DNA from: Bacteroides sp.
GTDB taxonomy: Bacteria > Bacteroidota > Bacteroidia > Bacteroidales > Bacteroidaceae
Reading direction: 5' to 3'
Assembly (NCBI GenBank): GCA_022648295.1
Contig: JALCME010000010.1
Coordinates: 62,001 to 126,000, forward strand
DNA length: 64,000 nucleotides
Below the pieces are notes generated by a model. That model was given only the letters and a program-made list of their open reading frames with translations. It was not told where the DNA came from and did not search any database. Made by a program: the position numbers and the translations under genes. Positions 44,717-54,822 of this stretch are shown here, piece by piece; positions within the stretch are counted from its first letter, which is position 1; each line of letters starts with the position of its first letter.

Positions 44717-47536
44717 ATGAAACGAATTGCTCAATTCATCTCATTTACCCTTTTGTTTTTTTGTAGTATCAGTAATAATACACTAGCAGAAGAAAAAGTA
44801 AATGTACTCAAACAAGGTACTATCCGCGGACGTATTGTAGATGCAAGCAAGCAGACCCTTCCAGGTGCATCTATCTACATCGAAAAACTGCACTCAGGAG
44901 TAACAAGCGACATCAACGGCTTCTACATCTTTTCCAATCTCCCACCGGGCACTTATACCGTAAAAGTCAGCTATATAGGATATACTCCATCAGAAGCTCA
45001 AATCACGGTTCCTGCAGGAAAGACATTAAAAAAAGACTTCATTCTTAACGAGGGCATTGAATTAAAAGAGGTGTTGATTGGAGGCGTTTTCCAAGGTCAA
45101 CGCCGGGCGATTAATGCCCAAAGAAGCAGTCTGGGAATAACCAATGTAGTATCTGCAGACCAAGTTGGAAAATTTCCGGATTCCAACATTGGTGACGCTC
45201 TGAAACGCATTTCCGGTATAAATGTACAATATGACCAAGGTGAAGCCCGTTTCGGACAAGTTCGTGGTACTCCAGCCGATATGAGTTCAGTCACGATTAA
45301 TGGAAATCGCATTCCTTCCGCTGAAGGTGACACAAGAAATGTTCAGCTTGATTTGATTCCAGCAGATATGATACAGACTATTGAAGTAAACAAAGTCGTC
45401 ACTCCCGATATGGATGCAGACGCCATAGGAGGCTCTATTAACCTGATAACTAAAAACTCTCCATATAAGCAAATGATTGCTGCAACCGCCGGAAGTGGTT
45501 ACAATTGGATTAGCAAAAAAGCTCAACTGAACCTTGGACTCACCTATGGCAACCGCTTCTTTAATGACAAATTAGGCATTATACTTTCCGCTTCTTACCA
45601 GAACTCACCTTCAGGATCGGATGACGTGGAATTTTTGTGGGACAAAGATATTGAGACTAAAGAAATCTGCCTGACTAATTATCAAGTCCGCCAGTACTAT
45701 GTGACTCGTGAACGTCAAAGCTATTCCGCTGCTCTGGACTGGAATATCAACGATAATAATAAACTGACTTTCAAAGGAATTTTCAACAACCGCAACGATT
45801 GGGAAAACCGTTACCGCTTAACACTAAAAGATCTGAATCTGAAAAAAGATGATAACGACAACGAATATTGCACCGTCAATAATACGGCAACTGTACGCAT
45901 ACAAACCAAAGGTGGTACACCTAATAACCGCAATGCACGATTGGAACGCCAACGGACCATGGATTTCACGTTGGGAGGCGAACACCTGTTTGGCAAACTA
46001 AATATGGACTGGAGTTTGAACTACGCTAAAGCAAGTGAGAACCGTCCGAATGAACGGTATATTGATTACCAATTGAAAAAACAGAAATTCATTCCAGACC
46101 TGAGTAATGAGCGTAAACCCTTATACACGCCTCAAGAAGGCTCTGAAATGTATCTAAATGATGATTTTAGTCTAAAAGAAGTAACAGAAGAATTTGAAGA
46201 TATTCAGGAGAAAGATTTGAAGTTTAAACTGAACTTCGCTTTACCGCTTACCAAAGGTCGATATGGTAATAAACTCCGTTTTGGAGGAAAAGTTACGCGT
46301 AAAAGTAAAGATAAAGACAAAGACTTCTATGCATATACTCCATTGGATAAAGATGGATTTGACACAAACAGTCTGAATAACGCTGTTAATCAGAACCGTG
46401 ACGGCTACATACCCGGTGCCCAATACAAAGTAGGCAGTTTTATCAGCAAAGAGTATTTAGGGAAACTTGATTTAAATGATGCTTCTTTATTCGAGAAAAA
46501 GCCAGATTTCGAAGAAGTGGCGGCTAGTTATAATGCCAAAGAAGTGGTAAGCGCAGGTTATTTACGCTTTGATCAAAAAATAGGTAAACAATGGGCGCTT
46601 ATGGCAGGAGTACGTTTAGAAAACACCCACGTAAAATATGCCGGATATGAATATGATGCAGATGCAAAAGAAGCCTATCACACTCCTTCTTCTACCGATG
46701 ATTACTTAAATGTGTTACCCTCCATACTTATTAAGTATAGCATAAGCGATGATTTCAAGGTAAGAGCTTCATTCACGAACACCATTGCACGCCCCAAATA
46801 CTCGGATTTAGTACCCAGCAGCATCATTGACCGTAGCAACCATTCTCTTACTTTGGGTAATCCAGACCTTGCCCCCACCATTTCTTACAACTTCGATTTG
46901 AGTAGCGAATACTATTTCAAAAGCATCGGACTAGTAAGCGCAGGAGTCTTTTACAAAAAAATAAAAGACTTTATTGTAGAGCAAGCACTCCGTAACTATA
47001 ACTATAACGGCACTACCTACACCACCTTTACCCAGCCTCAAAATTCAGGTGATGCTAATCTATTTGGTGTAGAACTGTCCTATCAACGCAATTTCGGTTT
47101 CATCTCCCCTGCTCTACAATGCATTGGATTCTACGGAAACTACACATATACTTATTCAAGAGTAAAACACTTCAACTTTGAGGGGCGTGAAAATGAAACG
47201 GGACTTCACCTTCCAGGTTCTCCCGAACATACGGCAAATGCATCTTTATTCTTCGAAAAATCAGGACTGAATATTCGGTTATCGTACAACTTCGCCTCTG
47301 ACTTTATCGATGAAATGGGCGCAGAAAAATTCTACGACCGTTATTACGATACAGTGAACTATCTGGATGTCAATGCCGGTTATACCTTTGGGAAAAGAAT
47401 AAAAACCACTTTTTATGCTGATGCAACCAATCTATTGAATCAACCGCTCCGCTACTATCAAGGGACTAAAGATCACACGATGCAATCCGAGCATTACGGT
47501 ATAAAGATTAATGCCGGAGTAAAAATCAGCTTCTAA
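44717..47536 (+). CDS. TonB-dependent receptor with N-terminal carboxypeptidase-regulatory-like domain
   Basis: 939 residues. Signal peptide to about residue 25, CarboxypepD_reg domain (about 34-115: GRIVDASKQTLPGASIYIEK), plug domain (about 130-250, with GKFPDSNIGDALKRISGINV and IQTIEVNKVVTPDMDADAIG), and a full barrel with the terminal Phe. The DNIGDALKR-like plug and the DMDADAIGG block place it in the group that includes ferric-siderophore and organic-ligand receptors, not SusC. The metallophosphoesterase gene starts 20 bp downstream, so the two are one operon, probably for phosphate-ester uptake and cleavage. Confidence 0.94.
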   Translation: MKRIAQFISFTLLFFCSISNNTLAEEKVNVLKQGTIRGRIVDASKQTLPGASIYIEKLHSGVTSDINGFYIFSNLPPGTYTVKVSYIGYTPSEAQITVPAGKTLKKDFILNEGIELKEVLIGGVFQGQRRAINAQRSSLGITNVVSADQVGKFPDSNIGDALKRISGINVQYDQGEARFGQVRGTPADMSSVTINGNRIPSAEGDTRNVQLDLIPADMIQTIEVNKVVTPDMDADAIGGSINLITKNSPYKQMIAATAGSGYNWISKKAQLNLGLTYGNRFFNDKLGIILSASYQNSPSGSDDVEFLWDKDIETKEICLTNYQVRQYYVTRERQSYSAALDWNINDNNKLTFKGIFNNRNDWENRYRLTLKDLNLKKDDNDNEYCTVNNTATVRIQTKGGTPNNRNARLERQRTMDFTLGGEHLFGKLNMDWSLNYAKASENRPNERYIDYQLKKQKFIPDLSNERKPLYTPQEGSEMYLNDDFSLKEVTEEFEDIQEKDLKFKLNFALPLTKGRYGNKLRFGGKVTRKSKDKDKDFYAYTPLDKDGFDTNSLNNAVNQNRDGYIPGAQYKVGSFISKEYLGKLDLNDASLFEKKPDFEEVAASYNAKEVVSAGYLRFDQKIGKQWALMAGVRLENTHVKYAGYEYDADAKEAYHTPSSTDDYLNVLPSILIKYSISDDFKVRASFTNTIARPKYSDLVPSSIIDRSNHSLTLGNPDLAPTISYNFDLSSEYYFKSIGLVSAGVFYKKIKDFIVEQALRNYNYNGTTYTTFTQPQNSGDANLFGVELSYQRNFGFISPALQCIGFYGNYTYTYSRVKHFNFEGRENETGLHLPGSPEHTANASLFFEKSGLNIRLSYNFASDFIDEMGAEKFYDRYYDTVNYLDVNAGYTFGKRIKTTFYADATNLLNQPLRYYQGTKDHTMQSEHYGIKINAGVKISF

Positions 47537-47555
47537 CATAAAAAGATAGACCATT

Positions 47556-48488
47556 ATGAAAATAAAGAACTTATTCATACTTCTATTTCTCACTATTTGC
47601 ATTTCAATACAAGCTCAACAGACCGGTTACTCGATCTTTGATCATAAATTCAATTTTTACATAGCCAACGATTTGGGAAGAAATGGATATTATGATCAAA
47701 AGCCTATTGCCGAACTAATGGGTGAAATGGGAGAAAAAATAGGACCGAAGTTTGTACTTGCAACCGGAGATATTCACCATTTTGAAGGAGTACGCAGTAT
47801 CAACGATCCGCTATGGATGACTAACTTTGAACTGATCTACAGCCATCCTGAATTAATGATAGACTGGTTTCCTATTTTAGGAAACCATGAATACAGGGGG
47901 AATACCCAGGCTGTATTAGACTACTCCCTAATCAGTCGGCGGTGGTCTATGCCATCCCGCTACTATACCAAAGTCTTTAATGAGAAAGGAACAAGCATTC
48001 GTATCGTATGGATAGACACTACCCCTCTAATCAATAAATATCGGGAAGAAAAAGATAAATACCCTGATGCTTGCAAACAAGACATCAATACCCAACTGGC
48101 ATGGATTGATTCGGTACTCACCAGCGCTAAAGAGGACTGGGTAATCGTAGCCGGTCACCATCCCATATATGCTGAAACTGCAAAAGACACCCTTGAACGC
48201 ATCAATATGCAAAAACAAATTGATCCCATTTTAAGAAAACACCATGTCGATATATATGTCTGCGGACACATACACAACTTTCAGCACATCCGGGTAAAAG
48301 GAAGCAATATTGATTACATTGTCAACTCTTCAGGTTCCCGTGCGAGAAAAGTAAAGCCGATAAAAGGCACATTGTTCTGCAGCCCGGAAGCAGGCTTTTC
48401 CGTATGTTCTATTGATAAAAAAGAACTTGACCTACGTATGATTGATAAAAGAGGAAAAGTAATCTATACAGTTACCCGAAAAAAATAA
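47556..48488 (+). CDS. Secreted calcineurin-like metallophosphoesterase
   Basis: 310 residues. Signal peptide to about residue 20. Metal ligands in order: Asp39 (ANDLG), GDIHH at 71-75, GNHEY at 109-113, GHHP near 198 and CGHIH near 234. This order and the GNHEYRGN loop are like purple acid phosphatases of the TRAP size class. Periplasmic or surface phosphatase with a di-metal centre. Co-transcribed with the TonB receptor. Confidence 0.92.
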   Translation: MKIKNLFILLFLTICISIQAQQTGYSIFDHKFNFYIANDLGRNGYYDQKPIAELMGEMGEKIGPKFVLATGDIHHFEGVRSINDPLWMTNFELIYSHPELMIDWFPILGNHEYRGNTQAVLDYSLISRRWSMPSRYYTKVFNEKGTSIRIVWIDTTPLINKYREEKDKYPDACKQDINTQLAWIDSVLTSAKEDWVIVAGHHPIYAETAKDTLERINMQKQIDPILRKHHVDIYVCGHIHNFQHIRVKGSNIDYIVNSSGSRARKVKPIKGTLFCSPEAGFSVCSIDKKELDLRMIDKRGKVIYTVTRKK

Positions 48489-48579
48489 AAGAGTGTTAAA
48501 CTCATTCAAATATTCCATTATATTCAGCATGGACAGATAATTACGACGAAAAAAACAATGTTTTACCGTTTTCTTTTGT

Positions 48580-48587
48580 TACATTTG
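48580..48587 (+). promoter_or_regulatory. -7 element for kduI
   Basis: TACATTTG, 65 bp before the kduI ATG at 48652. Confidence 0.45.
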
Positions 48588-48651
48588 CATCGTGTGCGCA
48601 AACGAAGTGCACCAAACAACCGATATTAAATATAATAAATGTGATAACAAG

Positions 48652-49494
48652 ATGAAAACGAACTATGAAATTCGCTACGCCGCGCATCCGGAAGATGCTA
48701 AAGGGTACGACACTCAGCGCATTCGTCGTGATTTTCTTATTGAAAAGGTTTTTGCCTCTAATGAAGTAAATATGGTATACTCCATGTACGATCGCATGAT
48801 TGTGGGTGGCGCAATGCCTGTAGGTGAAGTTTTACAATTGGAAGCTATTGATCCGCTGAGAGCTCCCTACTTTCTGACCCGTCGGGAAATAGGTATCTTC
48901 AATGTAGGCGGTCCGGGTATTGTAAAAGCAGGAAATGCAGTTTTTGAACTGGATTATAAAGAAGCGCTTTACTTAGGTTCCGGCGATCGTGAAATTTCGT
49001 TTGAGAGCAAAGATGAAAAACATCCTGCCAAATTCTATTTTAACTCGACAACAGCACATCGCAATTATCCAGATAAAAAAGTAACAAAGAAAGATGCCGT
49101 TGTTGCAGAGATGGGCACATTGGAAGGTTCCAATCATCGTAATATCAACAAAATGCTGGTTAATCAGGTACTTTCCACTTGCCAACTACAGATGGGTATG
49201 ACGGAACTGGCTCCGGGAAGCGTATGGAACACAATGCCCGCACATGTACACAGCCGCCGTATGGAAGCTTATTTCTATTTTGAAGTTCCAGAAGATCAGG
49301 CAGTTTGCCACTTTATGGGTGAAGTAGATGAAACTCGTCATATCTGGATGAAAGGAGATCAAGCCGTACTTTCTCCTGAATGGTCCATCCATTCCGCCGC
49401 TGCAACTCATAACTATACCTTTATTTGGGGTATGGGTGGAGAAAATCTGGACTATGGTGATCAAGACTTCTCCTTAATCACAGACTTGAAGTAA
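48652..49494 (+). CDS. kduI: 5-dehydro-4-deoxy-D-glucuronate isomerase
   Basis: 280 residues from ATG 48652 (MKTNYEIRYAAHPEDAKGYD); a 20-codon longer frame has no family likeness. The cupin metal site is PAHVHSRRMEAYFYF, with His198, His200 and Glu205, and His247 (WSIHSAAATHNY). It isomerises 5-keto-4-deoxyuronate, released by pectin or glycosaminoglycan unsaturated disaccharides, to 2,5-diketo-3-deoxygluconate. kduD follows 81 bp later. Confidence 0.97.
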   Translation: MKTNYEIRYAAHPEDAKGYDTQRIRRDFLIEKVFASNEVNMVYSMYDRMIVGGAMPVGEVLQLEAIDPLRAPYFLTRREIGIFNVGGPGIVKAGNAVFELDYKEALYLGSGDREISFESKDEKHPAKFYFNSTTAHRNYPDKKVTKKDAVVAEMGTLEGSNHRNINKMLVNQVLSTCQLQMGMTELAPGSVWNTMPAHVHSRRMEAYFYFEVPEDQAVCHFMGEVDETRHIWMKGDQAVLSPEWSIHSAAATHNYTFIWGMGGENLDYGDQDFSLITDLK

Positions 49495-49575
49495 CTGCCA
49501 AATAAAAGCAGTTATAAATTGCAGCAATATTATAGATAAGATATTCGAAGACAATTTTTTAAACTCAAATAAATT

Positions 49576-50370
49576 ATGGTAAACTTTTCACTGGAAGGTA
49601 AAGTAGCACTTATAACAGGAGCTTCTTACGGAATTGGTTTTGCATTGGCAACTGCCTTTGCTCAGGCAGGAGCTAAAATAGTATTCAATGACATCAAACA
49701 AGAGCTTGTAGACAAAGGCATTGCTGCTTACAAGGCCGAAGGCATTGAAGCAAAGGGCTATGTATGCGATGTCACGAATGAAGAACAAGTTAACGCTCTT
49801 ATAGCCCAGGTTGAAAAAGAGGTGGGCGTTATTGATATATTAGTAAATAATGCCGGCATTATCAAACGTATTCCGATGTGCGAAATGTCTGCTAAAGATT
49901 TCCGCCAGGTAATTGACGTGGATTTGAATGCACCGTTCATTGTTTCCAAAGCAGTCATTCCTTCCATGATTAAAAAAGGCCACGGAAAAATTATCAATAT
50001 CTGCTCTATGATGAGTGAATTGGGACGCGAAACGGTATCTGCATATGCCGCAGCTAAGGGTGGCCTAAAAATGCTGACTCGTAACATTGCCTCTGAATAC
50101 GGAGAATTCAATATCCAATGTAATGGCATTGGTCCGGGCTACATTGCAACTCCTCAAACAGCACCGCTTCGTGAAAAGCAACCTGACGGTTCCCGCCATC
50201 CATTTGATGCATTCATCGTAGCAAAAACACCGGCTGCCCGCTGGGGTACTCCCGAAGATTTAATGGGACCAGCTGTCTTTTTAGCTTCTGATGCTTCTGA
50301 TTTCGTAAACGGACATGTACTTTACGTTGACGGCGGTATCTTAGCTTATATAGGTAAACAGCCTCAATAA
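49576..50370 (+). CDS. kduD: SDR dehydrogenase, 2-deoxy-D-gluconate 3-dehydrogenase / gluconate 5-dehydrogenase type
   Basis: 264 residues, classical short-chain dehydrogenase. Cofactor loop TGASYGIG (14-21), NNAG near 91-94, catalytic Ser144, Tyr157 and Lys161 (YAAAK). Directly after kduI the expected job is reduction of 2,5-diketo-3-deoxygluconate to 2-keto-3-deoxygluconate (KduD); by sequence alone gluconate 5-dehydrogenase is equally possible, as the two are close relatives. Cytosolic. Confidence 0.88.
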   Translation: MVNFSLEGKVALITGASYGIGFALATAFAQAGAKIVFNDIKQELVDKGIAAYKAEGIEAKGYVCDVTNEEQVNALIAQVEKEVGVIDILVNNAGIIKRIPMCEMSAKDFRQVIDVDLNAPFIVSKAVIPSMIKKGHGKIINICSMMSELGRETVSAYAAAKGGLKMLTRNIASEYGEFNIQCNGIGPGYIATPQTAPLREKQPDGSRHPFDAFIVAKTPAARWGTPEDLMGPAVFLASDASDFVNGHVLYVDGGILAYIGKQPQ

Positions 50371-50386
50371 AACATTAGATAAAAAA

Positions 50387-50438
50387 GGAATGGATAGTTA
50401 GGAACAAATTTATATTTGTCCCTTTCTATCCATTTTAG
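50387..50438 (+). terminator. Stem-loop after kduD
   Basis: AATGGATAG (50389-50397) pairs with CTATCCATT (50426-50434), followed by TTAGC; an inner stem (GGAACAAAT/ATTTGTCC) extends it. It may limit read-through to the DUF4861 gene. Confidence 0.55.
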
Positions 50439-50465
50439 CATTAATGATCAACTAAAATCAAGGTT

Positions 50466-51710
50466 ATGAAGAAACTACTCCTCTTAATGGCAACCGTATT
50501 TGTTTGTTTTGCCTGTAGCAAAACAAAACAAACACTCACCGTAACAGTAACCAATCCTTTGGATATGGAACGCTCAAATGAAATGGTGGAAGTATCTGCC
50601 AATGATATCTTTAATCAACTCAAGCTCGCGGATACAGCACAATTCGTTGTACTTGATGATAAAGGCGAACAAATCCCCTACCAAATTACCTATGATGATA
50701 AAGTAATCTTTCCGGTAACTATAGCGGCCAAAGGCACAGTTACTTACACCATACAACCCGGAATCCCTGAAGAAACTGACGTAAAAGCATGTGGAAAGTA
50801 TTATCCCGAACGTGTGGACGATGTAGCTTGGGAAAATGATCTGGTGGCCTTCCGTACTTATGGCCCGGCCTTGCAAGCTACTGGCGAACGCGCTTTTGGT
50901 TACGATGTATGGACAAAATACAATACCGACAAACCTGTCGTTGAGGAGCGCTATGCAGGAGAATTAGATCCGATAACCAAAGCCAAAATAGATTCACTGA
51001 AAAAGATCAATTCCAAAGCTGCCGACGAGCTCTATCATTCCGCATCCTACCATGTAGATCATGGTAATGGATTGGATTGCTACAAAGTAGGTCCTACATT
51101 AGGAGCAGGAACATCTGCATTAATGGTAAATGATAGCATTGTCTACCCGTATTGCTATAAGACACAAGAAATCTTAGATAACGGACCTTTAAGATTTACC
51201 GTCAAGTTGGTATACAACCCGTTAAATATTAAAGGAGACACCAGTATAGTAGAGACTCGCCTTATCTCATTAGATGCAGGTTCTCACCTTAATAAGACTG
51301 TCGTTTCATACAGCAATCTAAAAGAGACATTGCCTATAGCTACAGGTATTGTACTACACGAACCGAACGGTGCTGTAGTAGCAAACGCAGCAGACGGATA
51401 TATTACTTATGTGGACCCAACAGATAACGTGAATAATGATAACGGTAAAATCTTTGTAGGAGCAGCTTTCCCTGCTGCGGTCAAAGAAGCAAAATCCGTT
51501 CTCTTCCCTGAAAAAGAAAAGAATGAGTTGCGTGGTGGTGCGGACGGTCACGTACTAGCTATCAGTTCCTACGAACCGGGATCGGAATATGTATATTATT
51601 GGGGAGCTGCATGGGATAAAGCGGATATTAAGACAGCTGATGCATGGAATAAATACATGGCTGACTATGCCCGTAAGGTGCGCAATCCGTTAACCGTAAC
51701 AATGGAATAA
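50466..51710 (+). CDS. DUF4861 lipoprotein
   Basis: 414 residues. Lipobox FACSKT places the lipidated Cys near residue 18. The body has FRTYGPALQATGERAFGYD, SYHVDHGNGLDCYKVG and a final YYWGAAWDKADIKTADAW, which I recognise as DUF4861, a family met in uronate and polysaccharide-lyase loci of Bacteroidetes. No catalytic motif is established. Sits 95 bp after kduD, so it is part of the same uronate module although a hairpin lies between. Confidence 0.85.
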   Translation: MKKLLLLMATVFVCFACSKTKQTLTVTVTNPLDMERSNEMVEVSANDIFNQLKLADTAQFVVLDDKGEQIPYQITYDDKVIFPVTIAAKGTVTYTIQPGIPEETDVKACGKYYPERVDDVAWENDLVAFRTYGPALQATGERAFGYDVWTKYNTDKPVVEERYAGELDPITKAKIDSLKKINSKAADELYHSASYHVDHGNGLDCYKVGPTLGAGTSALMVNDSIVYPYCYKTQEILDNGPLRFTVKLVYNPLNIKGDTSIVETRLISLDAGSHLNKTVVSYSNLKETLPIATGIVLHEPNGAVVANAADGYITYVDPTDNVNNDNGKIFVGAAFPAAVKEAKSVLFPEKEKNELRGGADGHVLAISSYEPGSEYVYYWGAAWDKADIKTADAWNKYMADYARKVRNPLTVTME

Positions 51711-51806
51711 GTATTATACAACCTACACAACTCCATTTTATAAAGGCTAAAGTATTAAAACAAGAAATCAAACTTAAAAATCTTATAGGTTGAGATCTAT
51801 TAAAAG

Positions 51807-51853
51807 TCCCCTTATTTCTTCCATTATTCTTTGAATGGGATGGAATAAGGGGA
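51807..51853 (+). terminator. Hairpin terminator of the kdu/DUF4861 unit
   Basis: TCCCCTTATT (51807-51816) pairs with AATAAGGGGA (51844-51853), with a second inner stem CCATT/AATGG. Confidence 0.6.
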
Positions 51854-51904
51854 TTTACTATGTCTGGAACTGCCGGTAAGTAACACTCCTTCCTTTAAAA
51901 AGAA

Positions 51905-51932
51905 GGCTGCCTCACTTTAAAGTGAGGCAGCC
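51905..51932. terminator. Bidirectional terminator, perfect 28-bp palindrome
   Basis: Two perfectly complementary 14-bp arms (GGCTGCCTCACTTT and its complement) with T-rich tails on both sides, placed between convergent units: the plus-strand DUF4861 gene and the minus-strand fumarate reductase operon. Confidence 0.85.
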
Positions 51933-52025
51933 TCTTGTTTTATACAGAACTTCTTAAGCTCAATTACTTCATTCAAGGCTTACAACAACCTTTTCCATAA
52001 TGTTTTGCATTAAAGAGAGAAGAAC

Positions 52026-52781
52026 TTAATCTTTCAATTTTGCTACAATGAAATCACGGTTCAGACGAGCAATATTGCTAATGGAAATACTCTTGGGACA
52101 TTCAGCTTCACATGCACGGGTATTAGTGCAGTTACCAAAACCAAGTTCATCCATCTTGCTCAACATAGCTTTTGCACGACGCAAGGCTTCAGGCTTGCCC
52201 TGAGGCAATAGATTAAGCTGACTAACCTTTGCAGATACAAATAACATAGCCGAGCCATTCTTACAAGCAGCAACACAAGCACCGCAACCGATGCATGATG
52301 CTGCATCCATTGCTTCGTCTGCTATAGGTTTCGGAATTAATATAGCATTGGCATCCTGTGGAGCACCAGTACGTACACTGACATAGCCTCCGGCCTGCAT
52401 AATTTTATCAAAAGCACCACGATCAACCATCAAATCCTTAATAACCGGAAAGCCTGCAGAACGCCATGGTTCTACCGTAATGGTATCTCCATCATTAAAG
52501 CGACGCATATAAATCTGGCAAGTGGTAACTCCCGTTGCAGGTCCGTGCGGATGGCCATTGATATACAAAGAGCACATGCCACAAATACCCTCACGACAGT
52601 CGTGGTCAAAAACGACGGGTTCTTTGCCTTCGCTAATTAATTGTTCGTTCAAGATATCCAGCATTTCAAGAAAAGAAGTGTCACCGGGAATATCTTTCAT
52701 TTGGTATGTTTCAAAAGCTCCTTTTGCTTTTGGTCCTTTTTGACGCCATACCTTAAGCGTGAAACTTATATTTTTATCCAT
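52026..52781 (-). CDS. frdB: Succinate dehydrogenase/fumarate reductase iron-sulfur subunit
   Basis: 251 residues. The [2Fe-2S] binding block [16 protein letters not shown] is near residue 60; [15 protein letters not shown] near 155 and [15 protein letters not shown] near 215 hold the other clusters. It carries electrons between the flavoprotein FrdA and the membrane cytochrome. Last gene of frdCAB, 35 bp after frdA. In Bacteroides this complex works mainly as fumarate reductase in anaerobic energy metabolism. Confidence 0.97.
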   Translation of the reverse strand: MDKNISFTLKVWRQKGPKAKGAFETYQMKDIPGDTSFLEMLDILNEQLISEGKEPVVFDHDCREGICGMCSLYINGHPHGPATGVTTCQIYMRRFNDGDTITVEPWRSAGFPVIKDLMVDRGAFDKIMQAGGYVSVRTGAPQDANAILIPKPIADEAMDAASCIGCGACVAACKNGSAMLFVSAKVSQLNLLPQGKPEALRRAKAMLSKMDELGFGNCTNTRACEAECPKSISISNIARLNRDFIVAKLKD

Positions 52782-52816
52782 TGTCTTTTAATTCTTTAAA
52801 TGTTTAACTTCCCCGA

Positions 52817-54763
52817 TTAGCTCTTATAATTACGAGTCTGAACCTTAATTGCTTCATAAACCAAAGGTTCCTTCAGCAATGCAGGAGCTTTTTCATCAGA
52901 GCCCTGATATTCCCAGCAAGCCACATAGAAGAAGTTTTCATCATCACGTTTAGCTTCTCCTTCCTCTGTCTGATACTCTTCACGGAAATGTCCACCGCAA
53001 CTTTCATTACGATTTAAAGCATCATAAGCAATCAATTCTCCCATTATAATGAAATCGTTCAAACGGATAGCTTTATCCAATTCAACGTTCATACCTTCTT
53101 TATCACCAGGAATAAACAAGTTTGTCTCAAATTCCTTGCGAATATCTTTGAGCTTTGCCAAACCTTCTTTCAGACCAGCTTCCGTACGTCCCATACCAAC
53201 ATATTCCCACATAACGTGTCCCAATTTCTTATGGATGGAGTCAACTGATTCTTTTCCCTTGATATTCATCAACTGGTCAACTTTAGCCTGCACAGCCTTT
53301 TCAGCTTCCGCAAATTCAGGCAGATCGGTTGAGAAACGAGGTACTGTGATTTGATCGGCCAGATAGTTTTGAATAGTATAAGGTAACACGAAATAACCAT
53401 CAGCCAAACCTTGCATCAATGCGGATGCCCCAAGACGGTTAGCACCATGGTCAGAGAAATTACACTCACCTATAGCAAACAAACCTTTGATTGAAGTCAT
53501 CAATTCATAATCCACCCAGATACCTCCCATAGTATAATGTATAGCCGGATAAATCATCATCGGGTTTTCATAAGGGCTTACGTCGGTGATCTCTTCGTAC
53601 ATATCAAACAAGTTACCGTAACGTTGGGCAACCACTTCTTTACCCAAACGGTTGATTGCTTCGCTAAAGTCGAGAAATACAGCCAAACCGGTATTATTTA
53701 CACCATAACCTTTATCGCAACGCTCCTTGGCAGCACGGCTGGCAACATCACGGGGAACAAGGTTACCAAATGCGGGATAACGACGTTCCAAATAATAATC
53801 ACGGTCTTCTTCAGGAATATCCCTACCTTGTAATTCTCCGGCTTGCAGTTTCTTTGCATCTTCCAATTTCTTGGGAACCCAGATACGACCATCATTACGT
53901 AATGATTCCGACATCAAGGTTAATTTAGATTGCTTATCTCCATGAACAGGGATACAAGTCGGATGTATTTGAACAAAAGCGGGATTGGCAAACCAAGCAC
54001 CTTTACGATAACATGCCATTGCAGCAGAGCAGTTACATGCCATCGCATTAGTAGATAAGAAATAAGCATTACCATAACCGCCGGTAGCTATAACCACAGC
54101 ATGTGCAGCAAAGCGTTCCAACTTACCTGTCACCAAATTCTTGGCAATAATACCACGCGCACGGCCGTCAACCAAAACAACATCTTCCATCTCATAACGG
54201 GTATACAACTTCACGTTTCCGGCATTAACCTGACGGCTTAAAGCTGAATAGGCACCCAACAATAATTGTTGTCCGGTTTGTCCTTTAGCATAGAATGTAC
54301 GTGAAACCTGAGCACCACCGAAAGAACGGTTGGCAAGCATACCACCATATTCGCGTGCAAAAGGAACACCCTGAGCAACGCATTGATCGATAATGTTATT
54401 AGAGACTTCGGCCAAACGATAAACATTCGCTTCACGTGAGCGGTAGTCACCACCTTTAACCGTATCATAGAACAAACGGTAAACAGAGTCACCGTCATTT
54501 TGGTAATTCTTTGCAGCATTGATACCTCCCTGCGCAGCAATAGAGTGTGCACGACGAGGAGAATCCTGAATACAGAAATTAAATACCTTAAATCCCATTT
54601 CACCAAGTGAGGCAGCAGCAGATGCACCTGCCAATCCGGTACCTACGACAATAATGTCCAAACGACGCTTGTTAGCAGGATTTACCAATTTCTGGTGAGC
54701 TTTATAATTGGTCCATTTTTCAGCAACCGGTCCTTCCGGAATTCTTGAATCTATCTTAGTCAT
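52817..54763 (-). CDS. frdA: Succinate dehydrogenase/fumarate reductase flavoprotein subunit
   Basis: 648 residues, typical for the B-type (diheme) SdhA/Frd[19 protein letters not shown] (about 41-58) binds [18 protein letters not shown] includes the His for covalent FAD attachment, and [20 protein letters not shown] near 445 holds active-site His/Arg. It interconverts fumarate and succinate on the cytoplasmic side. Confidence 0.97.
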   Translation of the reverse strand: MTKIDSRIPEGPVAEKWTNYKAHQKLVNPANKRRLDIIVVGTGLAGASAAASLGEMGFKVFNFCIQDSPRRAHSIAAQGGINAAKNYQNDGDSVYRLFYDTVKGGDYRSREANVYRLAEVSNNIIDQCVAQGVPFAREYGGMLANRSFGGAQVSRTFYAKGQTGQQLLLGAYSALSRQVNAGNVKLYTRYEMEDVVLVDGRARGIIAKNLVTGKLERFAAHAVVIATGGYGNAYFLSTNAMACNCSAAMACYRKGAWFANPAFVQIHPTCIPVHGDKQSKLTLMSESLRNDGRIWVPKKLEDAKKLQAGELQGRDIPEEDRDYYLERRYPAFGNLVPRDVASRAAKERCDKGYGVNNTGLAVFLDFSEAINRLGKEVVAQRYGNLFDMYEEITDVSPYENPMMIYPAIHYTMGGIWVDYELMTSIKGLFAIGECNFSDHGANRLGASALMQGLADGYFVLPYTIQNYLADQITVPRFSTDLPEFAEAEKAVQAKVDQLMNIKGKESVDSIHKKLGHVMWEYVGMGRTEAGLKEGLAKLKDIRKEFETNLFIPGDKEGMNVELDKAIRLNDFIIMGELIAYDALNRNESCGGHFREEYQTEEGEAKRDDENFFYVACWEYQGSDEKAPALLKEPLVYEAIKVQTRNYKS

Positions 54764-54822
54764 AATGCTATTTACAATTTTAATCGTTTACAAATTACAA
54801 ATCAACAAGTAGTATCACCTTC

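Larger units (their letters stand above)
51711..52025. other. 315-bp convergent intergenic region with two terminators
   Basis: Holds the hairpins at 51807-51853 and 51905-51932 and no gene. Confidence 0.7.
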
